This document shows, one piece after another, positions 53,049-64,000 of a DNA stretch of 64,000 bases (positions within the stretch are counted from its first letter, which is position 1; each line of letters starts with the position of its first letter). The stretch covers positions 47,721,346 through 47,785,345 of the forward strand of contig NC_087064.1 in assembly GCF_963678635.1 (NCBI RefSeq), read 5' to 3'. The notes below the pieces were generated by a model. The model ran no database searches, was not told the DNA's origin, and saw only the letters and a list, made by a program, of their open reading frames with translations. The translations under genes were made by a program, and so were the position numbers. The stretch comes from Symsagittifera roscoffensis. Lineage: Eukaryota > Xenacoelomorpha > Acoela > Convolutidae.

Positions 53049-54817
53049 GTAAGATCAAAGCTTTTAAAGAACTCACTCGCCAATTCCTAAAATTTTGTTC
53101 ATCTAGCTTTACGATTAGAGAAAAACTGAATTTTCAAAATGCGCAGGTTTAAATTAAATTCTGATAAAGCAATACCCGCGCTGACAAAATGATTTCTAAC
53201 TGAGGCTCTTTTCCAGTTTCCCACCCCCTCGTAAAATTACAAAACAAAACTGTCCATAAATTGTTCACACGACAATTTGCATGTTAGAAATGTTGTAGAA
53301 ATTTATTCACCTGTTCACTCTGACACGTTTTAATGCAGTTTATAACATCAAAAGTCATTTTAAATAGACTTTTGTTTAATGAACTTCAGAAAAAATCAAA
53401 GGGGGGGGAACTGGAAAAGAGCACTGATTCAAATTGATTTTAAATTGATTTTAAGTCGCTGCAAATTGATTAACAATGCAGATTTTAGGAACTGAAATGG
53501 ATTTTGAATCGATTTCAATCTATCCTTCTTAAAAAAAATTGTATCAATTTTGTGGCTAAAAAATCTATTCAAATTGATCTGGATGGATTTCCGACTCACT
53601 GAAATCCATCTGAATCTCACAAAAATTCATTTGAATGCATTTTAAACGGGCTACTCTATTTTTTATGGGCAATTAATCAGACAACGGGCTGTAACTTATA
53701 AATCAAACCAACAAAAGGTTTGTTATAAATCAAGACTTGAGCTTAGCAATATGCAAAAAATTATAGAAAATCATCACTGTAAATCCGATTTTGGGCATGA
53801 ACCTAAGAAACAAATCAAGAAAATGGTCACAACTTTTCAAACTTTGAGCTCAAAAATTTTCATGAAGTCATTGACAATTTCCTTGTAAAACAGATATTGG
53901 GAGAAACTATTAGCATTAAATGTAAACAATCGGTCACAATAGATCATCAAACTTTAAGCTGAAACTATGCAAGGGCAGCATTAAATGCTATCAATAATTT
54001 TGAAACTATTTAGTTATTGGTACTTTTAGAATGGAATGGAAGAAAAAAGAAAAAAAAGCAATAACAAAATGCAACACAAACTCGAAACTATTAAAATTCT
54101 AATAAAAATAACTTAAATTGAACTCAGTTTTAAAGCCCTTAAAACAAAATTAATTCACGACTGAAAAAAAAAGTTTTCAGTCAATTTAAATTGATTCAGA
54201 TCATTTATTTTTAGCTGAGAATTCAGATATATTTAAATCGATTTAGAATTGATTCATAACAATTATAACCTTTTCTAATTGTTTGTTCTACTTTTTCATA
54301 ATAAAATTGATCCCACTTGAAACTACATGTTTTTTCATACTAAAATCATTCCTAGTCCAATTTTGAATGTGCGGGTATGAAAAAATGCTTGTATCAGGAT
54401 AAAGGTCTGTAAGTTCCGAAAGCATTTTCAGAGACCTAAGAAATAAACTTTGTTTATAAAAAAACTGGATGAAAGTTTTTTTCTAAAAAAAATCACCTAC
54501 TCACAGGTTAAATAAAGTAAAAGAAATGATGAATTTTGCAACAAGCAAAGTATTAAGGAGACCGGGTAGCATCCCTGAATTTAATTTGGAACGATTCCTA
54601 CGACGAATTAAAGCTCCGCTTACGCTTGAAAAGCAAGAAACTTTTTGAGCGCTAATTGTCTTAAATGGGCAATCTTTAAACCCACTTATGTTAAGGATAA
54701 ATGATTACAGGCAGGGGCGGATCTAAAATTTGTTCGAGGGTGGGCGAATTTTCATAAAACGATCAAAAATTTGATCGATCTTTTTTAACCGGAACACTAT
54801 AAAGATTTAAACTTGAC
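52893..54817 (+). repeat. 1.9-kb tandem duplication, copy 1
   Basis: Matches 54931-56856 with only one substitution (around 53386) and one 1-bp indel in an A run that I can see. It covers most of exon 1, the start of intron 1 and the beginning of a GGGGCGGAT repeat. The two copies are separated by 113 bp that continue that repeat in copy 1. Confidence 0.93.
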
Positions 54818-54930
54818 CAAAAAAAAGGGCACGGCAGACAACTTTTTGAAAAAACAAGTCAAAAAAGCTATTTTTGGGCGTTTTTTGGACAATTATTACT
54901 TAAATTGTGCATGATTGGCGCGCACTCACG
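54712..54930 (+). repeat. GGGGCGGAT dispersed repeat, copy 7 (3' truncated at duplication junction)
   Basis: Opens caggggcggatctaaaat and ends abruptly where the second duplication copy begins within methyltransferase coding sequence. Its counterpart at the end of copy 2 (56751-56856) stops about 113 bp earlier. Confidence 0.65.
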
Positions 54931-55086
54931 ATTGGCTTCGTGGATTGTGGTCGGCCAAAGATAAGAACAACGAACACTCGTTCTACGAGGCCACAGCTGA
55001 CAATTACGAAAATGCCATGGCTCAGATAGAATGGAGGGCCCCCCAGTTGAGCATGAAAACACTTGAAAACTACGAGAGAACATCTG
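54931..55086 (+). pseudogene. Duplicate of METTL27-like exon 1, lacking the start
   Basis: Coding sequence from codon 18 (attggcttcgtgg) to the donor is the same as in exon 1. The first 17 codons and the 5' region are replaced by repeat DNA. There is no in-frame ATG upstream of the retained segment before a stop and no convincing acceptor at the junction. It is probably a dead exon copy, though a cryptic acceptor could include it. The intact donor could compete with that of exon 1. Confidence 0.75.
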
Positions 55087-56750
55087 GTAAGATCAAAGCT
55101 TTTAAAGAACTCACTCGCCAATTCCTAAAATTTTGTTCATCTAGCTTTACGATTAGAGAAAAACTGAATTTTCAAAATGCGCAGGTTTAAATTAAATTCT
55201 GATAAAGCAATACCCGCGCTGACAAAATGATTTCTAACTGAGGCTCTTTTCCAGTTTCCCACCCCCTCGTAAAATTACAAAACAAAACTGTCCATAAATT
55301 GTTCACACGACAATTTGCATGTTAGAAATGTTGTAGAAATTTATTCACCTGTTCACTCTGACACGTTTTAATGCAGTTTATAACATCAAAAGTCATTTTA
55401 AATAGACTTTTGTTTAATGAATTTCAGAAAAAATCAAAGGGGGGGGAACTGGAAAAGAGCACTGATTCAAATTGATTTTAAATTGATTTTAAGTCGCTGC
55501 AAATTGATTAACAATGCAGATTTTAGGAACTGAAATGGATTTTGAATCGATTTCAATCTATCCTTCTTAAAAAAAATTGTATCAATTTTGTGGCTAAAAA
55601 ATCTATTCAAATTGATCTGGATGGATTTCCGACTCACTGAAATCCATCTGAATCTCACAAAAATTCATTTGAATGCATTTTAAACGGGCTACTCTATTTT
55701 TTATGGGCAATTAATCAGACAACGGGCTGTAACTTATAAATCAAACCAACAAAAGGTTTGTTATAAATCAAGACTTGAGCTTAGCAATATGCAAAAAATT
55801 ATAGAAAATCATCACTGTAAATCCGATTTTGGGCATGAACCTAAGAAACAAATCAAGAAAATGGTCACAACTTTTCAAACTTTGAGCTCAAAAATTTTCA
55901 TGAAGTCATTGACAATTTCCTTGTAAAACAGATATTGGGAGAAACTATTAGCATTAAATGTAAACAATCGGTCACAATAGATCATCAAACTTTAAGCTGA
56001 AACTATGCAAGGGCAGCATTAAATGCTATCAATAATTTTGAAACTATTTAGTTATTGGTACTTTTAGAATGGAATGGAAGAAAAAAGAAAAAAAAAGCAA
56101 TAACAAAATGCAACACAAACTCGAAACTATTAAAATTCTAATAAAAATAACTTAAATTGAACTCAGTTTTAAAGCCCTTAAAACAAAATTAATTCACGAC
56201 TGAAAAAAAAAGTTTTCAGTCAATTTAAATTGATTCAGATCATTTATTTTTAGCTGAGAATTCAGATATATTTAAATCGATTTAGAATTGATTCATAACA
56301 ATTATAACCTTTTCTAATTGTTTGTTCTACTTTTTCATAATAAAATTGATCCCACTTGAAACTACATGTTTTTTCATACTAAAATCATTCCTAGTCCAAT
56401 TTTGAATGTGCGGGTATGAAAAAATGCTTGTATCAGGATAAAGGTCTGTAAGTTCCGAAAGCATTTTCAGAGACCTAAGAAATAAACTTTGTTTATAAAA
56501 AAACTGGATGAAAGTTTTTTTCTAAAAAAAATCACCTACTCACAGGTTAAATAAAGTAAAAGAAATGATGAATTTTGCAACAAGCAAAGTATTAAGGAGA
56601 CCGGGTAGCATCCCTGAATTTAATTTGGAACGATTCCTACGACGAATTAAAGCTCCGCTTACGCTTGAAAAGCAAGAAACTTTTTGAGCGCTAATTGTCT
56701 TAAATGGGCAATCTTTAAACCCACTTATGTTAAGGATAAATGATTACAGG

Positions 56751-56856
56751 CAGGGGCGGATCTAAAATTTGTTCGAGGGTGGGCGAATTTTCATAAAACG
56801 ATCAAAAATTTGATCGATCTTTTTTAACCGGAACACTATAAAGATTTAAACTTGAC
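56751..56856 (+). repeat. GGGGCGGAT dispersed repeat, fragment in duplication copy 2
   Basis: First about 105 bp only; then unrelated gacatttttgagcaaaaact repeats. Confidence 0.6.
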
Positions 56857-57349
56857 AAAAAAAGACATTTTTGAGCAAAAACTAGCAGTTTAAGACATTT
56901 TTGGCAAAAACTGCTAGTTTAAATAAAAGTTGAAATTTGTCTGCAGAAAAAAAAACAACCCAGGCATAAATAATCCGTTTTTTTCTTCAAAATTCGGAAC
57001 AATAATTTTAATAGTACCCATTGGTCTTTTTGAGCAAAAAAAGTGTCGCGTAACTTTATCGGAAAACTTAATTGTTCATCCGAAACTAATAAATTTCATC
57101 CGACAAAATAAATCTCGAATTGATAACTTCCCGCAGTGACAAAAATGGATGAAATCGATTAATTACAGATAATTTTTTCAAAAGTCCGATCTGTTCTAAT
57201 TTTATAGAGTAAAACTTGATTACGTATTTTTAAAAAAGATTAAGAGGTTTTTGTTTTGCAAAAGTTTCCTGCTATTTATCTTCCTTATTTAATCAGTAGC
57301 AAAACTTTTTAAAATTGATTTTTCTTTTTACAGTTTTATGCACACTTTA

Positions 57350-58050
57350 TACAGATCGTATACAGAATATATACCGAACCGATTATCTGCAGATTTCATA
57401 CTGGGTGTAAATTGATTATATACAGATTATATACAGACTGTATACAGATTTTATACAGATTAAAGACATATTATTTACAAATTATATGCTAATTTTCTCA
57501 TTTTAATCGCCAATCAGATAGAATTGCTGTAATGATGTTTGATCTGACAAAAAATTGAAAGCAGTATTAAGGAATCAGTGTCAACAAAAGCTAATTGATT
57601 TATGTTAACTTCTTAGTTTTTTTTAATAATTTTTTCACATTAACGCGCTGAAAAGGTTGATCTGTTAAACGGCTTATAAAAAAATTTTGCACTGAATTAT
57701 TTTTCTTACCGCGGGAGGCCCTAGGATGTAAAATCTTAGAGGAATTTCTTGAAAATTGCTCTTTACGGCAAGCAGTTTTCCTCATTTGAGTATAACTTAC
57801 TATAACTCTGATGAAAATATTTTCTGATTGCAACTTTTTGCTTATTTAGTGAAAAAAGCATCAATTTAAATTTTGATTGGTCAAAATTGAAATTTTTAAG
57901 ACCATGACCTCTGTAGTTTTTGGATAATATAATCAATTTTATTTAGATTTCATACAGATTACTTACAGATTATCTGCAGATTATATACAGGTATTATTGT
58001 ATAAATATTCTATACTGACTAAATGCAGATTACCTATAGATTCTATAAAT
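57350..58050 (+). repeat. ATACAGATTAT-rich degenerate arrays
   Basis: Two blocks (57355-57485 and 57945-58040) of imperfect tatacagattatatacag units, resembling the 11-mer arrays at 22.4 and 23.5 kb. Lies in intron 1 of the methyltransferase gene, otherwise featureless. Confidence 0.5.
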
Positions 58051-58570
58051 GCTTTTAAAGAGTAGAAAAGTCGGTTACGTAGGCACTCAAACTCATTTAT
58101 TTCTGATGAAAAAAAAACAGCTTCTTAACAAACGTTAAGTTATGGGGGCTTAGATGTTGCCAAAATGGCCAATTTGTGACAATTTACGTGCGATATATTT
58201 CGCGCTACTAGCGCGTAAGCGGATATCTAATCCGTCTAAGAAATTGTTTCGAATTGGTTGAACCAAGTTAATTATTATTACTGTTATGTAATTATAGGAG
58301 CGAATTCTGCCTCGTTCTATATTTGTTGGCAGGTGAAGAGAATTTTTTTTTGCCGTGATTTCAAATTGTTTTTAAATATATATTTTTAATTTATCAAGGT
58401 TTTTCAGCAAACACTGCTGCGTATACCTTAAAAGGCGACCAGAACGTTCAAAGCTTCTCCCTGATACGGGCAGTCTTGATGATCTTTCTATTTTTATTCG
58501 CGTAGTAAAAACGTTTGTGGCCAAACAAGTGTCTACTAAACCGTGTAATTATGTCATCTATTTTGTTCAG

Positions 58571-58761
58571 GGAACTGTGTTGGTAGAAATGGAAGAGTGA
58601 TAGACGTGGGAACGGGTACGGGACTGAGTGGAATTGCGATCAGACAGGTGGGGTTTACGGGGGATATAGATGCATTGGAGCCATCCAAGAGCATGTTCGA
58701 AAAAGCAAAAGAGAAGAACATATACTCCAGATACTACTCAGATTTCTTGATTGAAAACAAG
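58571..58761 (+). CDS. METTL27-like methyltransferase, exon 2 (SAM-binding motif I)
   Basis: Acceptor ttttgttcag and donor AAG|gtacga. The exon enters in phase 1, completing glycine with exon 1, and leaves in phase 0. It encodes GRVIDVGTGTGLSGIAI, the Gly-rich motif I that binds S-adenosylmethionine in class I methyltransferases. GDIDALEPSKSMFEKAKEKN follows, where D/E residues after beta-2 contact the ribose. These are the hallmarks of the Rossmann-like fold. Confidence 0.9.
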
Positions 58762-59024
58762 GTACGAAAATAAACTGAATGATCAGAAAAAAGAGCTACT
58801 TGACAACCTCATCTCCGTGCATGATAAATAAGTACAATCTCACCCCTTAATTTACACTCTTTTCGAACGATTTCATTTGCTAAAGTGTCAAAATCACGGT
58901 TAGGTGTTATCAGCAGAGGCAACTTATCAATTTGTCATTTTTTTTCCAAGCAAGTACATGCTTGATTTTTTGTTGGAGCATAACTTTCAGTGGCATTATT
59001 ATTTTCTACAAATTAGTAATACTA

Positions 59025-59424
59025 GCCGAGGCGAATCTAGGATTTTCACCAAGAGGGGGGCGGATTTTCAAAGAGTTTTCGAAAGTTTGTCGACCTTTTT
59101 TTTTTTTAGCTTGAGCTCTCCCGGACCACTAAAAAGACACTGTTTTGGGCACTTTGTTTTGCTCCGCAGGCAAAATTTTGACAAAACAGGCCAAAATGGC
59201 GTTTTCGATCACTTTTGAAAAACTTGGCCAGAAAATTGCGTTTTTTTGGCCCGCGTTTCGCCTCAAAATTAGTAATTATTGGCGCCCATGGCGCTTTTAA
59301 AAACAATTTTAGCGTCCGTCCAAAAAAGGATATCTGAAATTAGTACGAAGCGGGACTCTTTGGGTCGGCAGAGGGTCGAATCCTTGAGGAAGTAAGCGTT
59401 TGCCCCCTCTCTAAATCCACTGGT
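59025..59424 (+). repeat. GGGGCGGAT dispersed repeat, copy 8 (near complete)
   Basis: Runs from gaggcgaatctaggattttc to ctctctaaatccactggtg, with gagctctccc, ctccgcaggcaaaattttg, ggcgcccatggcgc and ggcagagggtcgaatccttga. Located in intron 2 of the methyltransferase gene. Confidence 0.7.
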
Positions 59425-59521
59425 GAGAACTAGAAATACAAATAACGATATGAGGTAGATTAAAAATAGCATATAAAAAATCAATATTGGATTTATTTAC
59501 TCCATTCGAGATTCTGATTAG

Positions 59522-59592
59522 GAAACAACAGTCACTGGTGACGCCTATGACCTTGTGGTTTCAGTGGGCGTCTTCAGCAACAGATCTGTCAG
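59522..59592 (+). CDS. METTL27-like methyltransferase, exon 3
   Basis: 71-bp exon between acceptor ttctgattag and donor CAG|gttata; phase 0 in, phase 2 out. It codes for ETTVTGDAYDLVVSVGVFSN and RSV. The YDLVVSVGVF stretch is motif IV (D-x-V/I-x-x-x-G), the strand lining the active site. Correct placement after motif I supports the gene model. Confidence 0.88.
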
Positions 59593-59839
59593 GTTATACG
59601 CAGATTTCTGAGTAGCTATTTCACCTTTATACGATATGTGATTTGCCAAGACTTAGTTTAAAGTTGCTCTTACGATAGTTCAACATTCATCTAATAGTTG
59701 CTGTTCAACTCAGAAATGAATGAATAAAAAAAAAATAAATTCAAAAATAAAATTAATTTTTGGATTGTAATCTTTTGACATTACGAGAAAACTTTTGAGA
59801 ACATGAAATAAATGTCGAAATTGGCACGGTCAATTTTAG

Positions 59840-60050
59840 GAGCCAGTGTCTGTGCGAAGTAATCCGGATGGCCAAACCAGGTGCACTTGTGGTCATTCTG
59901 ATGGTGAAAAACTGGTACAAAAGTGCAGATTTCAGTGATGCTCTCAAGAAAATAGAGAAGGACAAAGTCGCAAATTTGGCTCACTTAGAAGAATTCGAAG
60001 GAATTTTTGAAGGCCACGATGCTGTTGGATTTGTACTGGAAAAACTTTAA
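59840..60050 (+). CDS. METTL27-like methyltransferase, last exon
   Basis: Acceptor caattttag supplies the third base of an arginine codon; 70 codons run to TAA at 60048. It contains CEVIRMAKPGALVVILMVKN, the post-motif helix and beta-5 strand (typically R-x-x-K-P-G-G), and ends GHDAVGFVLEKL. Total protein is 226 residues, close to vertebrate METTL27 (about 245). Substrate unknown in the family. Confidence 0.9.
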
Positions 60051-61700
60051 TGTCAATATATTATCCAGTTACTTCGTTATAATTTTCGAAATTTTTCATA
60101 CTTTTCCGGACTGTCTTGTACAGACGCGAGAATAAGACTGCTCGTATCAGGGCGAAGCCTTGAATGTTCCGACTGCCTTTTAGCTGGTCTCAAATAATTT
60201 TAAGACTTATTAATTCTCCGCCTACGCGCTAATAGTGCGTGTTAATTGTCCTAAATTGGCCAATTTTTAAACACCCATAACTTTGCGAAAAATGATCACA
60301 GGTGAAATATCTTTTCAAATTTAAGCTCAGGATAACAACACCTTTCGAATGATGTAAAAAAAATTCCTTCAAAAATGGCTAGTTAAAAAATCGAAATTTA
60401 TCTGAAGAAAAAACCACCCGGAGCACAAATATTCCGTAACTTTCGTTACGAAAGTCGGAACAATAAAGAAAGCAACTTTTCAGAATAAATAATAATAACT
60501 GCTTGTTCGGTAATATTAAATCAGTGTTCTTAAAATTAAAATAAAGTGCAAGAAATTATTTTTGACTCAATTTGAAAAAACGGAAGTACTTATTTAGTAA
60601 GTATATTTAACAACAGCAGTCATACGCATACTCACAGGTATCAAACTTATTAAAAAAATCACTGAAAAATTCTTAAAACGGATTGTTTTTGTTCCAAATT
60701 TTGAAGAAAAGGGAATATTCATGCTTTGGTTGATTTTTAATTGAGTCAATTTTTGAAAAGATTAAGGGTTTTGCCCTGATATAAGAGCACGGCAAAACCC
60801 TTAAAATAAATTTTGCATTTGTCGTTTTTTGAGCACCCGTATAATTTGCTTCAGTTTAAACTTTCCCAATCAGTTAACTGTTGCCATAGAAAAATATATA
60901 TATTTTTGAAACTTCCATAGCTTAGTGTCTTTTCTTTTTTACTTCGTTTTTTTACTTTTGGCGTCATTTGTTCATGAGACTAAATTATTTTTTTTGGCTA
61001 AATTTTGAGTGCCGTGAATAAACATTTGGTTGACACTTATAAATTGGCAAATGAAAACTAGTTTGTGGATTTGGTTTTCAAGTCAAAAAACCCAAGTTTT
61101 GAGACAATTTTGTCAGCAGAAGTTCTAAATGCAAGATATGCCCGCCACGAGGTTTCATGAATAGAAATCAATTATAATGGATGGTCAAAGTCTGTCTTCA
61201 TAAAACGCTAAAAATTTCGATTATAATGGATTAATCAGCGATTTTATATAAAAAAATTAAATTGGAAATCAATTTAGTCCATTATAATGGATTATAATAG
61301 AATATAATGGATTATAATAGAATTTAATGGACTTTAATAATTTTTTTGGAGTAAGAGTCTGGATTTTCCGAAACCTTGAAATCAAATATTCAAACATTGT
61401 TGGTTGCAATCGCTTAATGGTGTTTTACATTTGACTACAGCGAAAAGTTGTATTGCTTTCTTTTTTCTACTTGTCTCCCCCGGTACCAAAATATTTCACA
61501 CTTGCGCTAGCTGGGTGTGGCTAGGCGAGGGTGGCTAAGTGGGGTTTTAGGTGTGAGAGGGGGTAGGTGTGGGAGTAGTTGGGAGGATGGCTAGGTGGGG
61601 GGGGGGGTAGGTGTGGGGTGTTTGACGGTTGAGGTTGGGTGCAAAAAATGGTTACTTTTTTGTAAACTGGATATTTGAAGTAAATGAGAGAAAAATAATG
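60051..61700. other. Downstream region of the methyltransferase gene
   Basis: No gene. Contains dispersed repeat segments (60150-60480, sharing tctgaagaaaaaaccac.cggagcaca with 46.7 kb), a GATTATAAT-type patch (61160-61340) and a G-rich minisatellite (about 61500-61640, units like ggtaggtgtgggg). AATAAA occurs near 60540. Confidence 0.4.
61500..61640 (+). repeat. G-rich minisatellite
   Basis: Irregular repeats of ggctaggtgggg and ggtaggtgtggg with long G runs. Confidence 0.6.
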
Positions 61701-61732
61701 GAAAGATTGCCATTCTGCAACTTCTTTTTACG

Positions 61733-62035
61733 TGGGGCGGATTTGGGGAGGGGGCGTGGGACGGACGCTCCTTCTCCTCAGGGATTCGACTCCCTGCCAA
61801 CACAAAGGATCCACATTTTGTACTATTTATGGTGAGATATCCATTTTTGGTGACAGACACTAAAATTTGTCTAAAGGCGCCTTCGGCGCCAACATATACT
61901 AATTTTCAGGGAGAGCGCGCGCCAAAAAAATGCAATTTTTTTGGCTGAAAATTTCCAAAAATGCTTAAAAACGCCTTTTAGGCCTGTTTTTTCAAAAAAT
62001 TTTTAAAATGGTCAGCTTGAGTGAAATTGATTGCA
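61733..62035 (-). repeat. GGGGCGGAT dispersed repeat, copy 9
   Basis: Reverse-oriented: tggggcggatttggggagg, cctcagggattcgactccctgccaac, aaggcgccttcggcgcc, agagcgcgcgccaaaaaaatgc, ggcctgttttttcaaaaaa. Confidence 0.65.
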
Positions 62036-62062
62036 TCATAAAGTACCGCACTACAGCAAGTA

Positions 62063-62477
62063 CAGTGCTGGTGTAAATTATCCGGACAAAACGAACAAAA
62101 CTTGAATTTTCAAAGGCCTTTTTCTTAAAATGGGTTAAGATTAGACAAAAAGTGAAGAGGACAAAAGTTGCTTAGAATTTCACTGATATAAGAGGCTTCC
62201 TGTGATATAATTTTCATATCAATTGACAAAGTGGTTTCAGATTCGTAATTCTTGATTAATTGAAAAAAGCCAAAATGACCCATTTTTGGGTTAAAATTTT
62301 TGTTGAGAATTTCGGAGATTTTTGTTGAGAATTTAAATGGCACCATAAAAATTCTGGTGAAATTCTAAGCAACTTCTGTCCTCTTCTTTTTTTGTCTAAT
62401 CGTAATCCAATTTGAGAAAAACGCGTTTGAAAATTCAAGTTTTGTTCGTTTTGTCCGGATAATTTAAATCAACACTG
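62063..62477. mobile_element. Tc1/mariner-type MITE, complete
   Basis: 415 bp flanked by TA on both sides. Ends are inverted repeats starting CAGTG.TG.T.TAAATTATCCGG and extending imperfectly for about 120 bp each, so the element is largely a hairpin. TA target duplication and CAGTG termini are characteristic of Tc1/mariner derivatives. No transposase; the minus-strand ORFs within it are not credible. Confidence 0.75.
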
Positions 62478-62755
62478 TAGTTTACAAAACTAATGTTTCA
62501 ATGCTTTTTAAAGCAAAGAAATCTCGAAAAGCTCTAGTTAGTTTAATGGTTCTTTGATATCAATTCATAACAAATTAAATAAAAATTTTAAGAAAAACTT
62601 AAACAGAAGTGAAAAACGTGAAAAATACAACTAAGTTTTTTAATGATTTGTGAACATTTTAGCTGATGTTAAAACGCTTCTTTACCATCTGCATAATTGC
62701 ATTTTTTTAATCTCTTGTTTTAAGTTGCAGCAATATCACCTTTTTTTGGCCAGAA

Positions 62756-63060
62756 AACCCTTGGGTGGATCTAGAGTTTTCTCGAATTTTGTTGATCTTT
62801 TTTTGGTCGACCAAAGTCTACCAAATTGATTTTTCGAACGCTCCTAGAAAACTCTAAGGTCCTTATTTAAACCCAAAAAAGTTTTGCGCCCAAGGCATTT
62901 TTTTAAAGGGTCAAAAAGGCCCTGCTCTACTTCAAAATTGGTATATTTGGCGCCTTTTGTCAAAATTTAAGTTTTTTCGGCTTAAGACGGACGTCACGAA
63001 AAACATCAAAGAGGGGATCCTTTAGCGAAAAAAATGGTGGAGTCGATTGCTGGATCCCTT
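62756..63060 (+). repeat. GGGGCGGAT dispersed repeat, copy 10 (divergent)
   Basis: Starts gggtggatctagagttttctcg and retains accaaattgattttt, gttttgcgcccaaggcat, atatttggcgcc and ggtggagtcgattgctggatccc. Confidence 0.55.
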
Positions 63061-64000
63061 TGATTCAATTAGTAACTAACATTATAAGTTTCGATTAGGG
63101 TATATCTTAGATCAAAGTCGATCTGGTGTTAGAGTTAAAATGAAGTGATGTTTGAATAGAAAAAGTTAAATGTTATGCACAACTGTTCATCTTTTGTTAA
63201 ATTTTTTCAATAGGAGAGGATATTAATTTCATTAACTTATTGCTTTTATTTCTTACAAAATTGTTGGAAACTAGCGGAGAGAAGGTGGAGACAACTTGTT
63301 GTCGAAATGGTTGCCGGGAAAGGGTACACTGTCCAATGCTCACTGTCCGTTGAGATCTTGTCCGACACTCGGGTGTTCTTGTGTTCGTTTCGTATTGTTT
63401 TATTTAACTTGAGAAATTGCTTTTACTTAAACTTGTTTAAATTTTGAGTGAATCTGCTAAAAGGGAAGCTTACTATGAGAGAATATGAATTTTACATTTT
63501 GAAAGAAAGAAACTAGCGAAAAATGAGAACATTTTAGCCGTCTGCTTGAGCATAAGAAATTAGAGTCTCTGAAAAAAGCAGGCAGGCTGATCCAAAACAA
63601 CTTTAGTTTAATTTTGATTGCACCTGCTGTTAGACTTCTGTCATCTTTTAATCTCTTATCTTTCCTTTGATCAGGAGACCGACATTTGCTTTTTATCGAT
63701 TTTTTAAATTAAAAAATCAATATTTATTTTAACTGAGGAAAATCATAAAATTTCCAGCTGCTTAAGTTACTTTAGAATTCAGAGCAGCGGGGATTCTTCG
63801 ATTTACAAAGCCAAAACAAAAGACACACTCCTCTTGACGTGCGTCATGGATAAATACTTAGATGTTTCGATCATCTGTTAAACTTTATTCAAAAAAATTT
63901 TGCTTTTTTCCAAGTTTAATAAAACTGAAAGAACAACGAAAATCCGTTCAGACTTCGAAAAGTCAGACCTTTGCTTTTGACTTTTAAAATTTTAAGTTAG
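63061..64000. other. Right-edge stretch
   Basis: No supported gene. 63275-63400 is somewhat GC-richer with a short Cys-rich plus-strand frame (ETTCCRNGCRERVHCP); no splice partner or family. Confidence 0.3.

Larger units (their letters stand above)
54931..56856 (+). repeat. 1.9-kb tandem duplication, copy 2
   Basis: Second copy, offset 2,038-2,039 bp from the first. Near-identity means very recent duplication or an assembly/haplotype artefact. Confidence 0.93.

Noticed and set aside
53429-53620. Identical 63-codon minus-strand ORFs at 53429 and 55467
   Set aside because: They repeat because the region is duplicated; sequence is low-complexity (F/I/K/S/N) in intronic DNA.
54915-55190. Apparent 91-residue ORF at the duplicate methyltransferase exon
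   Set aside because: It begins with TTG rather than ATG and its last third is intron sequence past the splice donor.

Overview
This is nuclear DNA from an invertebrate animal. It is AT-rich and gene-poor. Genes are split into short exons with GT..AG introns, and there are BEL/Pao and Ty3-type LTR retrotransposons, a LINE remnant, a tRNA-derived SINE and many small inverted-repeat DNA elements. I cannot name the phylum from the window. No bacterial, CRISPR or operon features were seen.

Layout. 377-3443: a complete but RT-less Gag-protease LTR element (minus strand) with identical LTRs and a target-site duplication. 5.6-16.8 kb: a minus-strand multi-exon gene of unknown, possibly axonemal, function. 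Its exon phases mostly join cleanly, and its introns hold a SINE and nested inverted-repeat elements; a decayed LINE lies just past its stop codon. 16.8-25.9 kb: repeat-rich intergenic DNA with a 1.1-kb tandem duplication and a C-rich/G-rich inverted minisatellite. 25.9-26.15 kb: the 3' exon of an unidentified minus-strand gene. 30.9-45.3 kb: a minus-strand four-EF-hand calcium-binding protein gene. Its last intron (12.6 kb) contains a 9.9-kb BEL/Pao element in sense orientation with identical LTRs and an unbroken 2229-residue Gag-Pol frame. 52.8-60.05 kb: a plus-strand METTL27-like SAM-dependent methyltransferase gene of four exons (226 codons plus stop). A nearly identical 1.9-kb tandem duplication copies most of its exon 1. 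The remainder is repeat-rich.

The most unusual locus is the BEL/Pao insertion. It is bracketed by a 213-bp direct duplication of host sequence instead of a short target-site duplication. A 65-bp piece of tRNA-Asp(GTC), including an apparent post-transcriptional CCA end, abuts the U5 end of its 3' LTR, where a primer tRNA would sit on unprocessed retroviral-type cDNA. The tRNA-Asp piece does not match the element's own primer-binding site, so the mechanism is open. The element also carries a 245-residue extra ORF upstream of gag, a broken membrane-protein-like frame in its leader, and a tRNA-like A-box/B-box segment inside each LTR.

The two genes I can name to a family (EF-hand protein, METTL27-like) are divergently oriented across about 7.5 kb of repeat-rich DNA. 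Exon calls rest on reading-frame length, splice consensus and phase compatibility read by eye. Family assignments come from recognisable motifs, not from database searches.
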